From a virus, in IMG/VR virus record IMGVR_UViG_3300047382_000013, positions 1-26,393 of that record: a stretch of DNA of 26,393 nt; one strand, 5' to 3'. The stretch's first letter is position 1. Each line of letters starts with the position of its first letter. A program made the position numbers and the translations under genes. Under the pieces are notes generated by a model that was not told where the DNA came from, made no database searches, and was given only the letters and a program-made list of their open reading frames with translations. Shown here one piece after another: positions 1 through 9,450 of this stretch.

Positions 1-3000
1 TGTACATACCCGCTACACGCATCCAACCTTCTTGAGTAAGCCTAGGGGCAGTCTCTAGTACCGCACCACCATTTGTTTGTTGTGTTATATACAACGCTTC
101 TCGAGCAGCAAATTCACGAAGTTTTGCAGTTGACGTTTTGGGGTCTACAAATTCACCATCAAACTCACTAAAGTATTTCTTCCCCGCTTTGGCTCTATCT
201 GCCATCTGCTTACGCACTAGGTTGTATGTAGCTATAAGTGTAGATTGGCGGTTAAATCTTTCCGCAGCGTTAAAGAATATGGCGGAGCCATGAGTGATTT
301 TATCTAACAAGTTACTCTTTTCATTTACACCTAACTCATCCATGAATGACATGGAGTATAGTTGTCCGTTAGCGCTCGCTTCTTTAATTAGGGGTATAAG
401 ATCGTTTAGTTGCTGTATTCTTGCCGCCGCCTGTTCCTTACTTATAGCCGTGTCTTGTATTTTCTTTATCTCAGAAGGCTTCAATGTAAACACGGAATCG
501 TAGCCTGTGCCTTCTTGGTCAAAGTAATCTTTTATGTTAGCGTTGCCACCCAACATACTACCCGCAGAAGTGAACGCATCTATAGAATCTGATAACCCAA
601 ATCTACCACTAAGGAATGGTACTATCACTAGTGGTATTTGTGACAAGTTAACAACAGCAGACGACACGTTAAAACCTAGAGTGTATAGGAAGGCAACCTG
701 ATTGAAGTTCTTTAGCACTGCTTCTTTGGTTTTATCCTGCGCACCCGTTCTAGCGAACTTACCCCTTGCTAGCAATACATCTTTTAGTTCTGTAACGTCC
801 TCGGGTATAGCGTTCGCTTTCTTATCAATTTGATCTTCTATCGCCTTAATCTTAGCGGAGCTTTTTATCTTGGCAGTCTGTATAGCTAGGCTAGAACCTT
901 TAGTCTCCAGTGCGTACCCTGCATCATGAATGTAACCTATGGTCTTTTTACGTCTTCTAAATGCTTTCGCAAAAGATGTTTCTGGTAACTTGTCTATGTA
1001 CAGCTTTATGATTTCTTCTTGTACACTGTTACTTACATTGGCTTTGCCTAGTATACCTAACACTTCATTAGTGAAGGAACTACTAGGGGCATTATCAAAC
1101 CGCTTACCACTTACGTCACCTTTAAACGATTGTATAGAGTCTTGATCTACGTCTTTGTCATCTTTTAAATCGTTGGCATAGGCATCTCGCTCTGCCTTAC
1201 TAGCAAACATCAAGAATATTTGTTCTTTTGAGTCATCAAGTTGCACATCAAAAGATAACTTGTAATCACCTTGACGTACTAGGGGGAAGTAAACATCCAA
1301 CGCGCCACTTGCCAGTAGTCTGTTTTCTAGTTTTTTCTTGATAGAGTTAGCAGCTGCTTTCTCGTCTCCCACCATAGTATCAATCTGCGTGTTAATTGCA
1401 GACAGTAGGTCTTTATACATTTCTTTGTAGGTGTTTCGCATAGCAGAGAACAACGCTTTGCCTTCAGCATCCAACGAATTCCAGTCTTTACGCTGTGCTT
1501 TCCATACAGCTAACTTCTCGCCAGAGTAAGCGGTCTCAGGCTTTGTCGGATCTACTTGGTATATAGTTGCGCCATACTTGCGGTTATAGATAACACGGTC
1601 TAAAGTTGCCTTACCCTTTTTGTTCTTGAACGCCCACTTTTTGTATCTATTTTTAATCTTTTCTAGTTTGGCTTCGGCATCCATCTGCAAGCCACGCTGT
1701 TGGGTTATCGCCTTATCCAGTTGTAGACCTAAAGAACCGAACCCAGCTGCCCTAGCTAAGTCACCTATAGCCTGCCCGCCATGCAATTCATAGAACTTAG
1801 TTTTAACTACTTTGCCCGCATCCGCTAGGAGCGTAATTGCCTTCGTTGCCCAACTACTGTCAGCTATGTCACCTTTATACTTATCTGTAGCTTTCTTAAC
1901 CTCAACAGTAAGATCTAATATCTCTCTAGGTGTGCGAGCCATAGCTATTCTATCATCACCAACCCGATCTAAGTTAGTGGTTACTAGTGCCATAGTTAAG
2001 CCGTCTATGTTATCCATATCAAGACGCTCGATAGGCTTAGTGCTAAGTCCGACTAGCGCTCGTAGTCTGTTACTTATAGCATTAAATACTAAACGCAGTA
2101 CGGGTATGTTCTTACCATTAACATCTAGTCTTGCTAGTTCTCTCCTAAACTTGTCGTTAGACATTACTTCAGCTACAAACTCTTTTACATTCTCAGCCCC
2201 GTAAGCACCCCGTAGCGAACCCTTAACGGACTCAAATACTTTATTTAGCTGTATGGTAGCCGGGAGGAGCTTGTTGTCTAAACCAGAATTAGTTACCACG
2301 TGCGCTACCTCGTGGAGCAACGCGTGTCCTGTTAGCGGTATGTCAGAGTTATACGATACAGTGTTATTACCCACGTCTAGCTGGCCTTGCTTAACTCTAC
2401 CATCTACTACACCACCTAGCTGCTCAGTAGTACGCATGTCTACTTTGGCATCGCCTAGATTGTTTGCCATAGCTCTTGCTACGCTAGCAGGTTGTCCAGA
2501 TAGTGTCTTAGCGAAGTCTAGTATCGCACCTTTTAAGTCGCCCTTCTCAATAAGTTTTAGGGTGGTTGCAGGTACAAAGCCTTCTAATGACGCTATGTTT
2601 TTAGCATCTATCTTTAGATTCTTACGGTCAAGGTCTCGGAAGTACTTACCGCTTTCGTATTCTTTAGCATCTTCTATTATTTGCTCTTTGGTAGCATTCT
2701 CAAAGTATTCTGCAACACGTTTACTAGCTCCAGTAGACCCACCCGCTTCTTCCGCTTTGCGCAGGGCACCAATAATTTGCTTATCCGTTAGGCCTTTAAA
2801 CCCGGGTTTAACCATTACTGGCTTGCCATCAGCACCCGTTTTATATTTTGGTTTTGTAGCCTTAACCTTAGCTACTACTTCAGCTGTTTTGGTTTCTTTA
2901 TAAGATTTCTTTTTCTTTTTAGTTTTCTTTTGTCTGCTATTTTCTTTTCTAGCGTCTAAGTTTTTCTCTGCTTGCTCTACTTCTTTTTGCTCAGACTCTG

Positions 3001-5380
3001 CTTTTCGCTTAGTAGCTTTGGCCTTTGACGTGGCTTCTACTAGACGCGCTTCGTTATCTTTAGGGTTCTGAGATGTTTGAGCAGTTTGTAGTAGGCTATC
3101 AAAAGTAGATTGCTTAGTTAGGTCTAAGTCTTTCCTAGCCATAGAATCTTTAAACGATATTTCAGCTAATTCTTTCTCGTCTTTCTTTGGTTTAGCTTTT
3201 GCTTTTGGTTTGGCTTCTGGCTCAGTTACTACTTCTACCTTAGCATCTTTAACGTCAGCTGCTTTTTCCTGTATGGCATCTATTTGTTCAGTTGGCTGTT
3301 CAGCAGCTACGGGAGTTTCACTTACCGCGTCTTTCACAAACTCATTATACTCAGGAGTATCTTCTTTTAGCCCCTGCTCTTTTGCTTTTTTCGCAGCTGC
3401 CTCTTCTGCATTTGCTACGCGCCTGACTTGTGCAGCTGCTTCTTTTTGTGTTGCTTGTTCAGTTTTAGCTGTACCCTCTATGGCCTGTACAGCTTGAGGG
3501 CTTAGATTTTTATTGGCCCAGTCTATTACTACCTCTCCAATGTTTACGGTCTTACCTGAAGCACCCAAGTCTTTTATTAGTTGTTCATTACCAGTGTAGT
3601 TTAGTTGTCTTGTTAGGGGCGTTTTTTCTCCAAATGCCTGTTCTAGTTCTAAAGTGCCTCTATCTTTTTCGTCAGGCTTACTCCCCGCTTTCTGTATTAT
3701 TTTGGCCGTTGGGTTTATCTTGTCGTTCATAGCCGCGTATATTGCTTGCTGCGGGCTAGAGAAAAAAGACATGTAGGTAGCTACTACTTCTTGGACAGCA
3801 GGGGATGTGTCTGCGGACGCAGCTTTTTTAGCTATGGCTGCTAATTTAGTTTTATCAGCCTTGGAAGATAGTTCTTTTGCAAACTTTTTGTAGGGCGCAC
3901 TAAAATAGCTGAACTTTTTTGCCACGGGGTTAAACGTAGGAATTACTGACTTTCTTTCTTCCGTAACCGCACTAGCTGCTTTCTCAGCATCTTTTCTAGT
4001 AATAAGTCTTTCTAGCTCAGCATACTTAGACTCGGGCATCGTTTTCTTAGCGAACGCTAGGCCGGCTTTCTTATCCTCGGCGGTTTGTAGTACATCATAT
4101 ACTCTTTGTACTATTGGAGAGACTGACTCTCCCTCTCGTCCAGCAGGTCTTCCAGTGTCACGCTCACTATCATCCAGTCTTCCCTGCTCAGGTCTTCCAG
4201 ACTCTTCGGCACTCTCAGCACGCTCGTCTCCCACGACTCCTGCACTACTAGGAACGCTGTCTCCAGTTGTTTCTGTGTCAGGTGTTCCAGTAACTTGCTC
4301 TCTAACATCGCCTTTCTCCTTAGCATCAGCTTCTTCTATTTCTAGTATAGCCTCGAGCTGCTCTTCTGTCGATTCTACCGCTTCTACTTTTGGTTTTTCT
4401 TTCGGGCTTACTTCTTCTGTAGGCTCTTCCGTTACAGTTTCTTCTTGAGTACCTTCTGTAGCTTCGTCTTCCTTATCGGGTATCGTGTCATCTACAACGG
4501 TGTCGGCACGTAGGTTTTTCCTATTAAGCATATCTGCTATGCCCTGCACTATTGCACCTGCACCACCACCGATAGCTCCTTCTTCTGCTACACCCATCTC
4601 AAACATAACTTGTTCTGGATTGTAGCCCGCTTCGTTTAGGTTTTGTAAGATAGCAGCTGTTGCTTCCTGCGTGCCTTCAGATACCCCAGTGGCAGCCATA
4701 CGCTGTAGTCTATCTCTGATACCAGTAATGGTCTTTGGTGTAACCTTACCAGATAATTTTTCTATGAAGTCAGGTAGGCCGGGAATGTCTAAGTTCTTAG
4801 CGAGTCTACCTAGGGGTAGAAGTTCTAGCGTACCAATAGCAGCACCACGTAAGCTAGCTGCGTTTCTTTCTTCTTCACTAGCGCCATACGCCCTAGCACG
4901 TTCTGACGCTTCACCAGCGCCTGCGCCAAGAGCTAGTATACCGGCAGCAGGTAACGCTGCTTTCCCCAATAGTGCCGTACTAGCAAATGCACCAAGAGAA
5001 CCTACGCCAGATGATAATTTATAGGTGAGGGAGTCTTTGTCACCGCCTTCAGGAGTGAAGTCTTCTTGTAAGTCTAATATCTTTCTTCTAGCTTTTAGCT
5101 CATTATCTTCTTCAAGTACCGTAGCAGCACCTAGCGCAGCCGTAGCAGTAGTCCCAACAAAACCTGAACCAAGACCTGTAGCTACGTTCTCTAAGAACCC
5201 AACTTCTTCGTCAGTCTTTTCTTTCTTGGCCGAGCCGTCTTCCTCAGTAGGAACAGCAGGCAACCCGATAATAGATCGCCTTTTCTTCTCAAACATACCC
5301 CTGAGTATTTGTGCAGACTCAGCGTCCCCTTTGGCTTCCGCCTTATTTATAGCGGTGTATATATCGTCTAAACTAGGCAT
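1..5380 (-). CDS. Giant polyvalent-type virion protein with zincin motif (partial, at least 1,793 aa)
   Basis: Open from ATG 5378-5380 to the left edge, so the C-terminus is missing. Order by residue: Gly/Ala-rich hydrophobic stretches (about 69-89 and 122-156); GEASERARAYGASEEERNAA (156-175) and EGTQEATAAILQNL (235-248), an N-terminal pattern I recognise from very large marine phage proteins; an acidic, disordered linker (about 295-415); Lys/Glu-rich coil (about 700-830); KPKYKTGADGKPVM; HEVAH (1023-1027) followed by EFVAE (1067-1071), a HExxH...E zincin signature; then helical regions with GFNVSSAVVNLSQIP and FFNAAERFNRQSTLIA, like the C-terminal parts of LPD38/PLxRFG-type phage proteins. 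It is probably packaged in the capsid and injected. The protease could process virion or host proteins. Family placement is from memory of patterns, not a search. Confidence 0.7.
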   Translation of the reverse strand, partial: MPSLDDIYTAINKAEAKGDAESAQILRGMFEKKRRSIIGLPAVPTEEDGSAKKEKTDEEVGFLENVATGLGSGFVGTTATAALGAATVLEEDNELKARRKILDLQEDFTPEGGDKDSLTYKLSSGVGSLGAFASTALLGKAALPAAGILALGAGAGEASERARAYGASEEERNAASLRGAAIGTLELLPLGRLAKNLDIPGLPDFIEKLSGKVTPKTITGIRDRLQRMAATGVSEGTQEATAAILQNLNEAGYNPEQVMFEMGVAEEGAIGGGAGAIVQGIADMLNRKNLRADTVVDDTIPDKEDEATEGTQEETVTEEPTEEVSPKEKPKVEAVESTEEQLEAILEIEEADAKEKGDVREQVTGTPDTETTGDSVPSSAGVVGDERAESAEESGRPEQGRLDDSERDTGRPAGREGESVSPIVQRVYDVLQTAEDKKAGLAFAKKTMPESKYAELERLITRKDAEKAASAVTEERKSVIPTFNPVAKKFSYFSAPYKKFAKELSSKADKTKLAAIAKKAASADTSPAVQEVVATYMSFFSSPQQAIYAAMNDKINPTAKIIQKAGSKPDEKDRGTLELEQAFGEKTPLTRQLNYTGNEQLIKDLGASGKTVNIGEVVIDWANKNLSPQAVQAIEGTAKTEQATQKEAAAQVRRVANAEEAAAKKAKEQGLKEDTPEYNEFVKDAVSETPVAAEQPTEQIDAIQEKAADVKDAKVEVVTEPEAKPKAKAKPKKDEKELAEISFKDSMARKDLDLTKQSTFDSLLQTAQTSQNPKDNEARLVEATSKAKATKRKAESEQKEVEQAEKNLDARKENSRQKKTKKKKKSYKETKTAEVVAKVKATKPKYKTGADGKPVMVKPGFKGLTDKQIIGALRKAEEAGGSTGASKRVAEYFENATKEQIIEDAKEYESGKYFRDLDRKNLKIDAKNIASLEGFVPATTLKLIEKGDLKGAILDFAKTLSGQPASVARAMANNLGDAKVDMRTTEQLGGVVDGRVKQGQLDVGNNTVSYNSDIPLTGHALLHEVAHVVTNSGLDNKLLPATIQLNKVFESVKGSLRGAYGAENVKEFVAEVMSNDKFRRELARLDVNGKNIPVLRLVFNAISNRLRALVGLSTKPIERLDMDNIDGLTMALVTTNLDRVGDDRIAMARTPREILDLTVEVKKATDKYKGDIADSSWATKAITLLADAGKVVKTKFYELHGGQAIGDLARAAGFGSLGLQLDKAITQQRGLQMDAEAKLEKIKNRYKKWAFKNKKGKATLDRVIYNRKYGATIYQVDPTKPETAYSGEKLAVWKAQRKDWNSLDAEGKALFSAMRNTYKEMYKDLLSAINTQIDTMVGDEKAAANSIKKKLENRLLASGALDVYFPLVRQGDYKLSFDVQLDDSKEQIFLMFASKAERDAYANDLKDDKDVDQDSIQSFKGDVSGKRFDNAPSSSFTNEVLGILGKANVSNSVQEEIIKLYIDKLPETSFAKAFRRRKKTIGYIHDAGYALETKGSSLAIQTAKIKSSAKIKAIEDQIDKKANAIPEDVTELKDVLLARGKFARTGAQDKTKEAVLKNFNQVAFLYTLGFNVSSAVVNLSQIPLVIVPFLSGRFGLSDSIDAFTSAGSMLGGNANIKDYFDQEGTGYDSVFTLKPSEIKKIQDTAISKEQAAARIQQLNDLIPLIKEASANGQLYSMSFMDELGVNEKSNLLDKITHGSAIFFNAAERFNRQSTLIATYNLVRKQMADRAKAGKKYFSEFDGEFVDPKTSTAKLREFAAREALYITQQTNGGAVLETAPRLTQEGWMRVAGMY
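2168..2314 (-). other. HExxH...EFVAE putative zinc metallopeptidase site
   Basis: HALLHEVAHVV places H1023 and H1027 as zinc ligands and E1024 as the catalytic base. E1067 or E1071 in KEFVAEVMSND is a plausible third ligand about 40 residues later. This arrangement resembles the zincin-like peptidase domains of phage polyvalent proteins. The motif is seen directly; activity is inferred. Confidence 0.6.
2814..2861 (-). repeat. 48-bp dispersed repeat, copy in the second giant gene
   Basis: Partner of 6600-6647. It encodes KPKYKTGADGKPVM at about residues 841-856, in a Lys-rich linker before the zincin domain. Confidence 0.8.
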
Positions 5381-5387
5381 AGGGCAG

Positions 5388-5391
5388 CCTT
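5388..5391 (-). promoter_or_regulatory. Ribosome binding site of the second giant gene
   Basis: AAGG lies 7 nt upstream of the ATG at 5378-5380, overlapping the stop region of the 764-aa gene. It supports this start. Confidence 0.45.
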
Positions 5392-7684
5392 ATTGATTCA
5401 TTTGTTTATTAAACGCATCGGTTTCTGCCGCGCTATAGTCGGTCTTGTCGCCATCATCCCCGCCTATCATTCCGTCAATATTAGTAAGTTTCCTCAACCT
5501 ATTTAACGCCGCTATTTGTAGAGACAAGTATAATCTAGCATGCTCGGTAGCTAGTTTAGCTACGGCTACCTTTCTTTCCTCAACGTCAAGGATTTTGTTA
5601 GCCTGTTCCATCTCCTCCACTTGAATTTCGCTTAGAGTCTCAACCAAGTCACTTATAGCCTGTCGGTCGTTACTTTCCCTCGCTATCCTATTGGCTTCCT
5701 CATAGTTGTAGTTCACTTTAGCTCTTATTTTTGCATCAGCTTCTTGGGTTAACTTATCTTGCTGCAGTTCAACATCCTTTTGGTATACAGAAAGGTTATC
5801 TTTTGCTACACCCGCCCGCAATTCCATTGCCTTAGCCACGTCTGTCATGCCCACCTCGTATGCCTTAGCAGCGCGCGCGTCAACTTCTTTCATTAAGTTA
5901 ACTTCGGTATTGGTTGTGGATACAAAATCACCGATACGTTGGTTTATTAGGTTCATATCTTTGTTTTGGCTATCTAATACATTCTGGCGGTATGCCTGAC
6001 CCTTAGCGCCTCTAGTTGCAAATATGTTCGCCATGCGCCGCTTGTACTGGGCGTGGGGGTCGTTTGCTAGTCTTTCTTTTTCTTCCATACGTTGGCTATA
6101 TAAGTCTTTTAGCCCACCTACCCTTTGATCTGTCTCAAATCTACCCGCTAAGCTAATAGCGTCTCGCTCTTTTGCAGGGTCTTGGGATATGCGATCATCT
6201 ACTTTTTTATTGAACGCATCACCTAACTTGTCACTAACTTGTGTCTTACTAGTGTTTGGGTCGGCAGAGAAATCAAACTCCTGAGCTCCACCTATTTGAG
6301 GGCCACCAGCGGCTTCTTTATTGTACTGGTCACGCACAAATGCTTTAGCGTCATCCACAGTGGGGCCATCCTTACTTCCGTACTGCGCGATAGCGTCTCT
6401 ATTAGTATCATCGATCAGTTTTTGATCCACAGATTTCTGATCAGTCTCAGGACGTAATACTCCCGCACCGCCCATGTCAGCCGTAGGAGGTTTAGTGCCA
6501 CCCATAACAGCATCGGCACCATAAGCAAGTCCACCAAGCCCTAACGTAGCACCAGTTAAATTTCCAACATTCGGAGAGGCTGCTTGGCCGGGAGCTGTCA
6601 TTACTGGCTTACCATCCGCACCCATCTTATATTTTGGTTTTGAAGCCGGAGTCCTAGCAAAATCTTTACCCTTTGCTAGTTTTTGTTTGGCATAATTGAT
6701 GACCTTTGGCCCATACTTTTTGCCTGCGTTAGCGATAATTTGTTTAACTGCCCCAAGACCACCCAACATCATAGCCTGATCTACAATAGCCATACCGCCA
6801 CGTTCATCAATTTGCTTTGTTATAAGGTCTCCGTGTGCAGGACTGCCTGCCCCACCACCGAATGGACTACCCATATTGTAGTTTTTGTGTTGTTTTAATT
6901 TTTCTCTATCCGCATCAGAAACCCCTGCCGCAGAAGTGTCTTCGCCTTTTCTATCTTCAGGGAACACGTAACCATCATCAGCGTAAGCACCTGACCTAAT
7001 TTTATCTGTAGGGCCAGTTTTCAAACCAGCATCCACAAGGACTTTTTTTACAGCATCTTTTTCTTCTGGGCTACTTTGCGCCGTAAGAGTTTGCATTATT
7101 TTTTGTAGTTTGGCTTGGTACTCTGGCGAACTTGAGTCCGTGGTTCCGCCAAGCGCTTGTATTTGTCTTTGCGCAATAGCTACAGCAGCGTTAACATCTC
7201 CACCGTTTGCATACCCAACAATACCACCACTAGCCATCATAGGACGAGGAGCACCACCCATTGCACTAGGCATGCCACCCATCATAGGACGAGGAGCACC
7301 ACCCATTGCACTAGGCATGCCACCCATTGGAGGACGAGGAGCACCACCCATTGGAGGCTTACCACCACCCATAGCGCCCATAATGCCACCCTGCTGCGGT
7401 TTTTTCTGTTGCGGTTGCTGTGCGCGTTGCGCTAGTATACCGCCAGTCTGATTGGCTATTTCTTTCTGCGTCAAACCAAGTAACTTCTGCTCTTGTTGTT
7501 CCGCTATAGTCCCACCAGTCTGCTCTTGCTTCATCGCCATATCTCGAGCAGCAGCTTGTTTCTCTTCAAGTAGTTTGCGAGTAGCTAAAACTTCAATTAG
7601 GTCGGGGCCAACACCTTGGTTTAGTGGTTTATTACTAGCCGCTAAAGTATCTTTCTTATCGTTAACTAATTGGTTTATGTTCAT
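5390..7684 (-). CDS. Putative virion/internal protein, Gly-Met-Pro-rich with helical C-terminus (764 aa)
   Basis: Not assigned to a named family, although its N-terminal style (helix LLEEKQAAARDMAMKQ, then TIAEQQEQKLLGLTQKEIANQ) is familiar from marine phage virion genes. Residues of about 98-152 are a Gly/Met/Pro-rich low-complexity tract built on GGAPRPMMGGMPSAM, followed by ASGGIVGYANGG (151-162), a motif related to those in the 589-aa protein. A short segment KPKYKMGADGKPVM (about 347-360) recurs in the giant gene downstream. Residues of about 500-740 are predominantly charged and helical, likely coiled coil. No signal peptide or catalytic motif is seen. Overlapping the 589-aa gene by 4 nt and preceding the second giant gene by 9 nt, it probably works with them as an internal or ejected virion protein. 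That is inference from position. Confidence 0.55.
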   Translation of the reverse strand: MNINQLVNDKKDTLAASNKPLNQGVGPDLIEVLATRKLLEEKQAAARDMAMKQEQTGGTIAEQQEQKLLGLTQKEIANQTGGILAQRAQQPQQKKPQQGGIMGAMGGGKPPMGGAPRPPMGGMPSAMGGAPRPMMGGMPSAMGGAPRPMMASGGIVGYANGGDVNAAVAIAQRQIQALGGTTDSSSPEYQAKLQKIMQTLTAQSSPEEKDAVKKVLVDAGLKTGPTDKIRSGAYADDGYVFPEDRKGEDTSAAGVSDADREKLKQHKNYNMGSPFGGGAGSPAHGDLITKQIDERGGMAIVDQAMMLGGLGAVKQIIANAGKKYGPKVINYAKQKLAKGKDFARTPASKPKYKMGADGKPVMTAPGQAASPNVGNLTGATLGLGGLAYGADAVMGGTKPPTADMGGAGVLRPETDQKSVDQKLIDDTNRDAIAQYGSKDGPTVDDAKAFVRDQYNKEAAGGPQIGGAQEFDFSADPNTSKTQVSDKLGDAFNKKVDDRISQDPAKERDAISLAGRFETDQRVGGLKDLYSQRMEEKERLANDPHAQYKRRMANIFATRGAKGQAYRQNVLDSQNKDMNLINQRIGDFVSTTNTEVNLMKEVDARAAKAYEVGMTDVAKAMELRAGVAKDNLSVYQKDVELQQDKLTQEADAKIRAKVNYNYEEANRIARESNDRQAISDLVETLSEIQVEEMEQANKILDVEERKVAVAKLATEHARLYLSLQIAALNRLRKLTNIDGMIGGDDGDKTDYSAAETDAFNKQMNQ
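6600..6647 (-). repeat. 48-bp dispersed repeat, copy in the 764-aa gene
   Basis: Matches 2814-2861 at about 43 of 48 positions and in the same reading frame. It encodes KPKYKMGADGKPVM. Confidence 0.8.
7238..7356 (-). repeat. 45-bp tandem repeat (about 2.6 units) in the 764-aa gene
   Basis: The sequence AGGACGAGGAGCACCACCCA (plus strand) recurs at 7241, 7286 and 7331, a period of 45 bp or 15 codons. The first two units are identical and the third is shortened. They encode MGGAPRPMMGGMPSA. Confidence 0.9.
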
Positions 7685-9450
7685 TCGCCTTCTCCGCTAT
7701 CCGTAGGAACGTTAGCCCCTATCCACTCCAGTACAGTATTTAGGTCTATCCCCGCATCAGTTAACTGGTCAACCGTACTAGGTTCTTGGTATTGGTAACT
7801 CTGTGCAGTAAGTGGCATGCCTTGTAATAGTGAGTGTAAGAACTGTAACTGCTTGTAGTCGTAGTCTTGCTGTCTTATATACTCGTCGAAATCAGCTGAT
7901 ATACCTTCTTTAGCGATGTCTCTCTGTATTCCACCTGCTTCTGCTTGAGCTCTTAATGCATCAAAGCCATACTTGTTATTCATTTCTTGGCCAGTACGGG
8001 CATTAGTCATAGCGGTATCAAATCCTTGCGCTCTTAAAGTCCCTGCCATATCACCAATACCACGGTTCAGGTTGTTAGATCTTTCGGCACGCATTAATGC
8101 ATCTCTAGAACCACCAAATGCACCCGCAGATGTCATAGCTGTTCTATCTTGTAACGCATCAATACCACTCTGTCTGCGCATGTCAGCAGAAGTGCGGTCA
8201 ATAACATTCTGCTCATAAGGATTCATGTACGGATCTAGTGTAGCTTGATCGGGAGTAAACGTTCCCATTTCTTTTGTAACAGACTGCCCACTAAGAGGAT
8301 TGTTTAAGTCTAGTATCCCAGTAAACGCTTGGTCTTGTAGTATGCTAGTACCCGCTGTCAGTGGCCCATCAAACGCTTCGTAGCCGTCTTTAGCTAACGC
8401 TGCTGCGGGTTCTAGTATCCCTTCAGTTACGTAGTCACCTGCCCAGTTAGATAGGCTAGATTCTGTTCCTGTTTTGTTCAAAGTATCTGTATCGCCTGCA
8501 CCTGTACCGCCAGCACCTGTACTGTCAGCTGGGGTTTGATTGTCGGAGGATTGTACAGCGTTTTCGGTGTTAAAGTTAGTAGTGTATGGTTGACGTTTAA
8601 ATACAGAACCACCACCAGCATATTGCGCTATGCCACCCTGCGCCATCTTAGGCATGAAGTTCTGTGGGTCTATTTGTTTGCCTTGTTTAGGGTTGCCTGT
8701 ACGAGCTTGTCTAATGTTACCCATCATACTATGTAACTGGTCTGCGCCTGCATCTGAATTACCATTGCCTAGGTGACTTACTACATCAGCTGGTACTACA
8801 AACTCGCCATCACTCAAGCGTGCTTCTTGCTTGCCATCAATACGTGCAGGTACATCATCTGCCATGCCATCAGTCTTACCACCTAAATAGTAACCTTTGT
8901 GTGCGCCAGCAATACCACCGTGAGCATACTTAGGAACACGACCACCCATAGCCATAGCAGGGGGTTCTGGAGGTACATAGTTAGGATTGTTCTTTTTTGC
9001 TAGCTCTGCTACTTGCGTTGCTGCCGTTGCCTCGGCTTCCGCCACAGTAGGTACTGTAGTTTCTGGGCGTTTAGCATATATAGTGTCAGTGAAGTATCTT
9101 TGGGCATTTGATCCGGGTCTACGCTCCTGACCTTTTTGGTACATGTCACCTGCCATGTTATTTTCACCGGACATTATACCTACGTTCCGCCCTGCAGTAG
9201 GCATTGGTGCAGTAGGCACTCGCTCGCGGACACGCTCAAGATCCATGTCTACCTTACCTTGGTAGCCCGTTGGTTGCGTTTGTGGCTGAGAATATTTTCT
9301 CATTTCGTTGGTAAGCGCCAAGTTTAGTATCTTACCAAAGGGACTTTTATCATTAGCAAGGTAAGCCATGCCGCCTTGCGCCCCTGTGCCTACCCAGTTT
9401 AAAAACTCACCGAAAAAGTTACCGTCGTCTTTATTTTCTTCTTCTGGCAT
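7681..9450 (-). CDS. Putative virion protein with DGEFVVPADVV motif (589 aa)
   Basis: A conserved-looking phage structural protein without an assigned function. Visible parts: an N-terminal segment GEFLNWVGTGAQGGMAYLA (14-32); Pro/Ala-rich linker to about 165; a Gly-rich motif region AMGGRVPKYAHGGIAGAHKG (167-186) leading to GGKTDGMADDVPARI and LSDGEFVVPADVVSHLG (212-228), a signature found in many marine phage virion proteins; a second MAQGGIAQYAGGGSV (269-283); and a helical C-terminal part with LDPYMNPYEQNVID (405-418) and AGAFGGSRDAL (442-452), also familiar from phage structural proteins. No membrane segment or enzyme motif is seen. It starts directly after the giant gene and overlaps the 764-aa gene by ATGA, suggesting the products act in the same particle or internal-protein complex. 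The exact role is unknown. Confidence 0.6.
   Translation of the reverse strand: MPEEENKDDGNFFGEFLNWVGTGAQGGMAYLANDKSPFGKILNLALTNEMRKYSQPQTQPTGYQGKVDMDLERVRERVPTAPMPTAGRNVGIMSGENNMAGDMYQKGQERRPGSNAQRYFTDTIYAKRPETTVPTVAEAEATAATQVAELAKKNNPNYVPPEPPAMAMGGRVPKYAHGGIAGAHKGYYLGGKTDGMADDVPARIDGKQEARLSDGEFVVPADVVSHLGNGNSDAGADQLHSMMGNIRQARTGNPKQGKQIDPQNFMPKMAQGGIAQYAGGGSVFKRQPYTTNFNTENAVQSSDNQTPADSTGAGGTGAGDTDTLNKTGTESSLSNWAGDYVTEGILEPAAALAKDGYEAFDGPLTAGTSILQDQAFTGILDLNNPLSGQSVTKEMGTFTPDQATLDPYMNPYEQNVIDRTSADMRRQSGIDALQDRTAMTSAGAFGGSRDALMRAERSNNLNRGIGDMAGTLRAQGFDTAMTNARTGQEMNNKYGFDALRAQAEAGGIQRDIAKEGISADFDEYIRQQDYDYKQLQFLHSLLQGMPLTAQSYQYQEPSTVDQLTDAGIDLNTVLEWIGANVPTDSGEGE
7692..7695 (-). promoter_or_regulatory. 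Ribosome binding site of the 764-aa gene
   Basis: GGAG, within GGAGAAGG, lies 7 nt upstream of the ATG at 7682-7684. It is a strong site. Confidence 0.55.

Noticed and set aside
2253-2903. 216-codon plus-strand frame
   Set aside because: It lies opposite the second giant gene, including the zincin motif; the minus frame is continuous for 1,793 codons with recognisable motifs, so the plus frame is a shadow.
7110-7451. Gly/Ala/Pro-rich plus-strand frames opposite the 764-aa gene
   Set aside because: They arise from the 45-bp Gly-Met-Pro repeat read in antisense.
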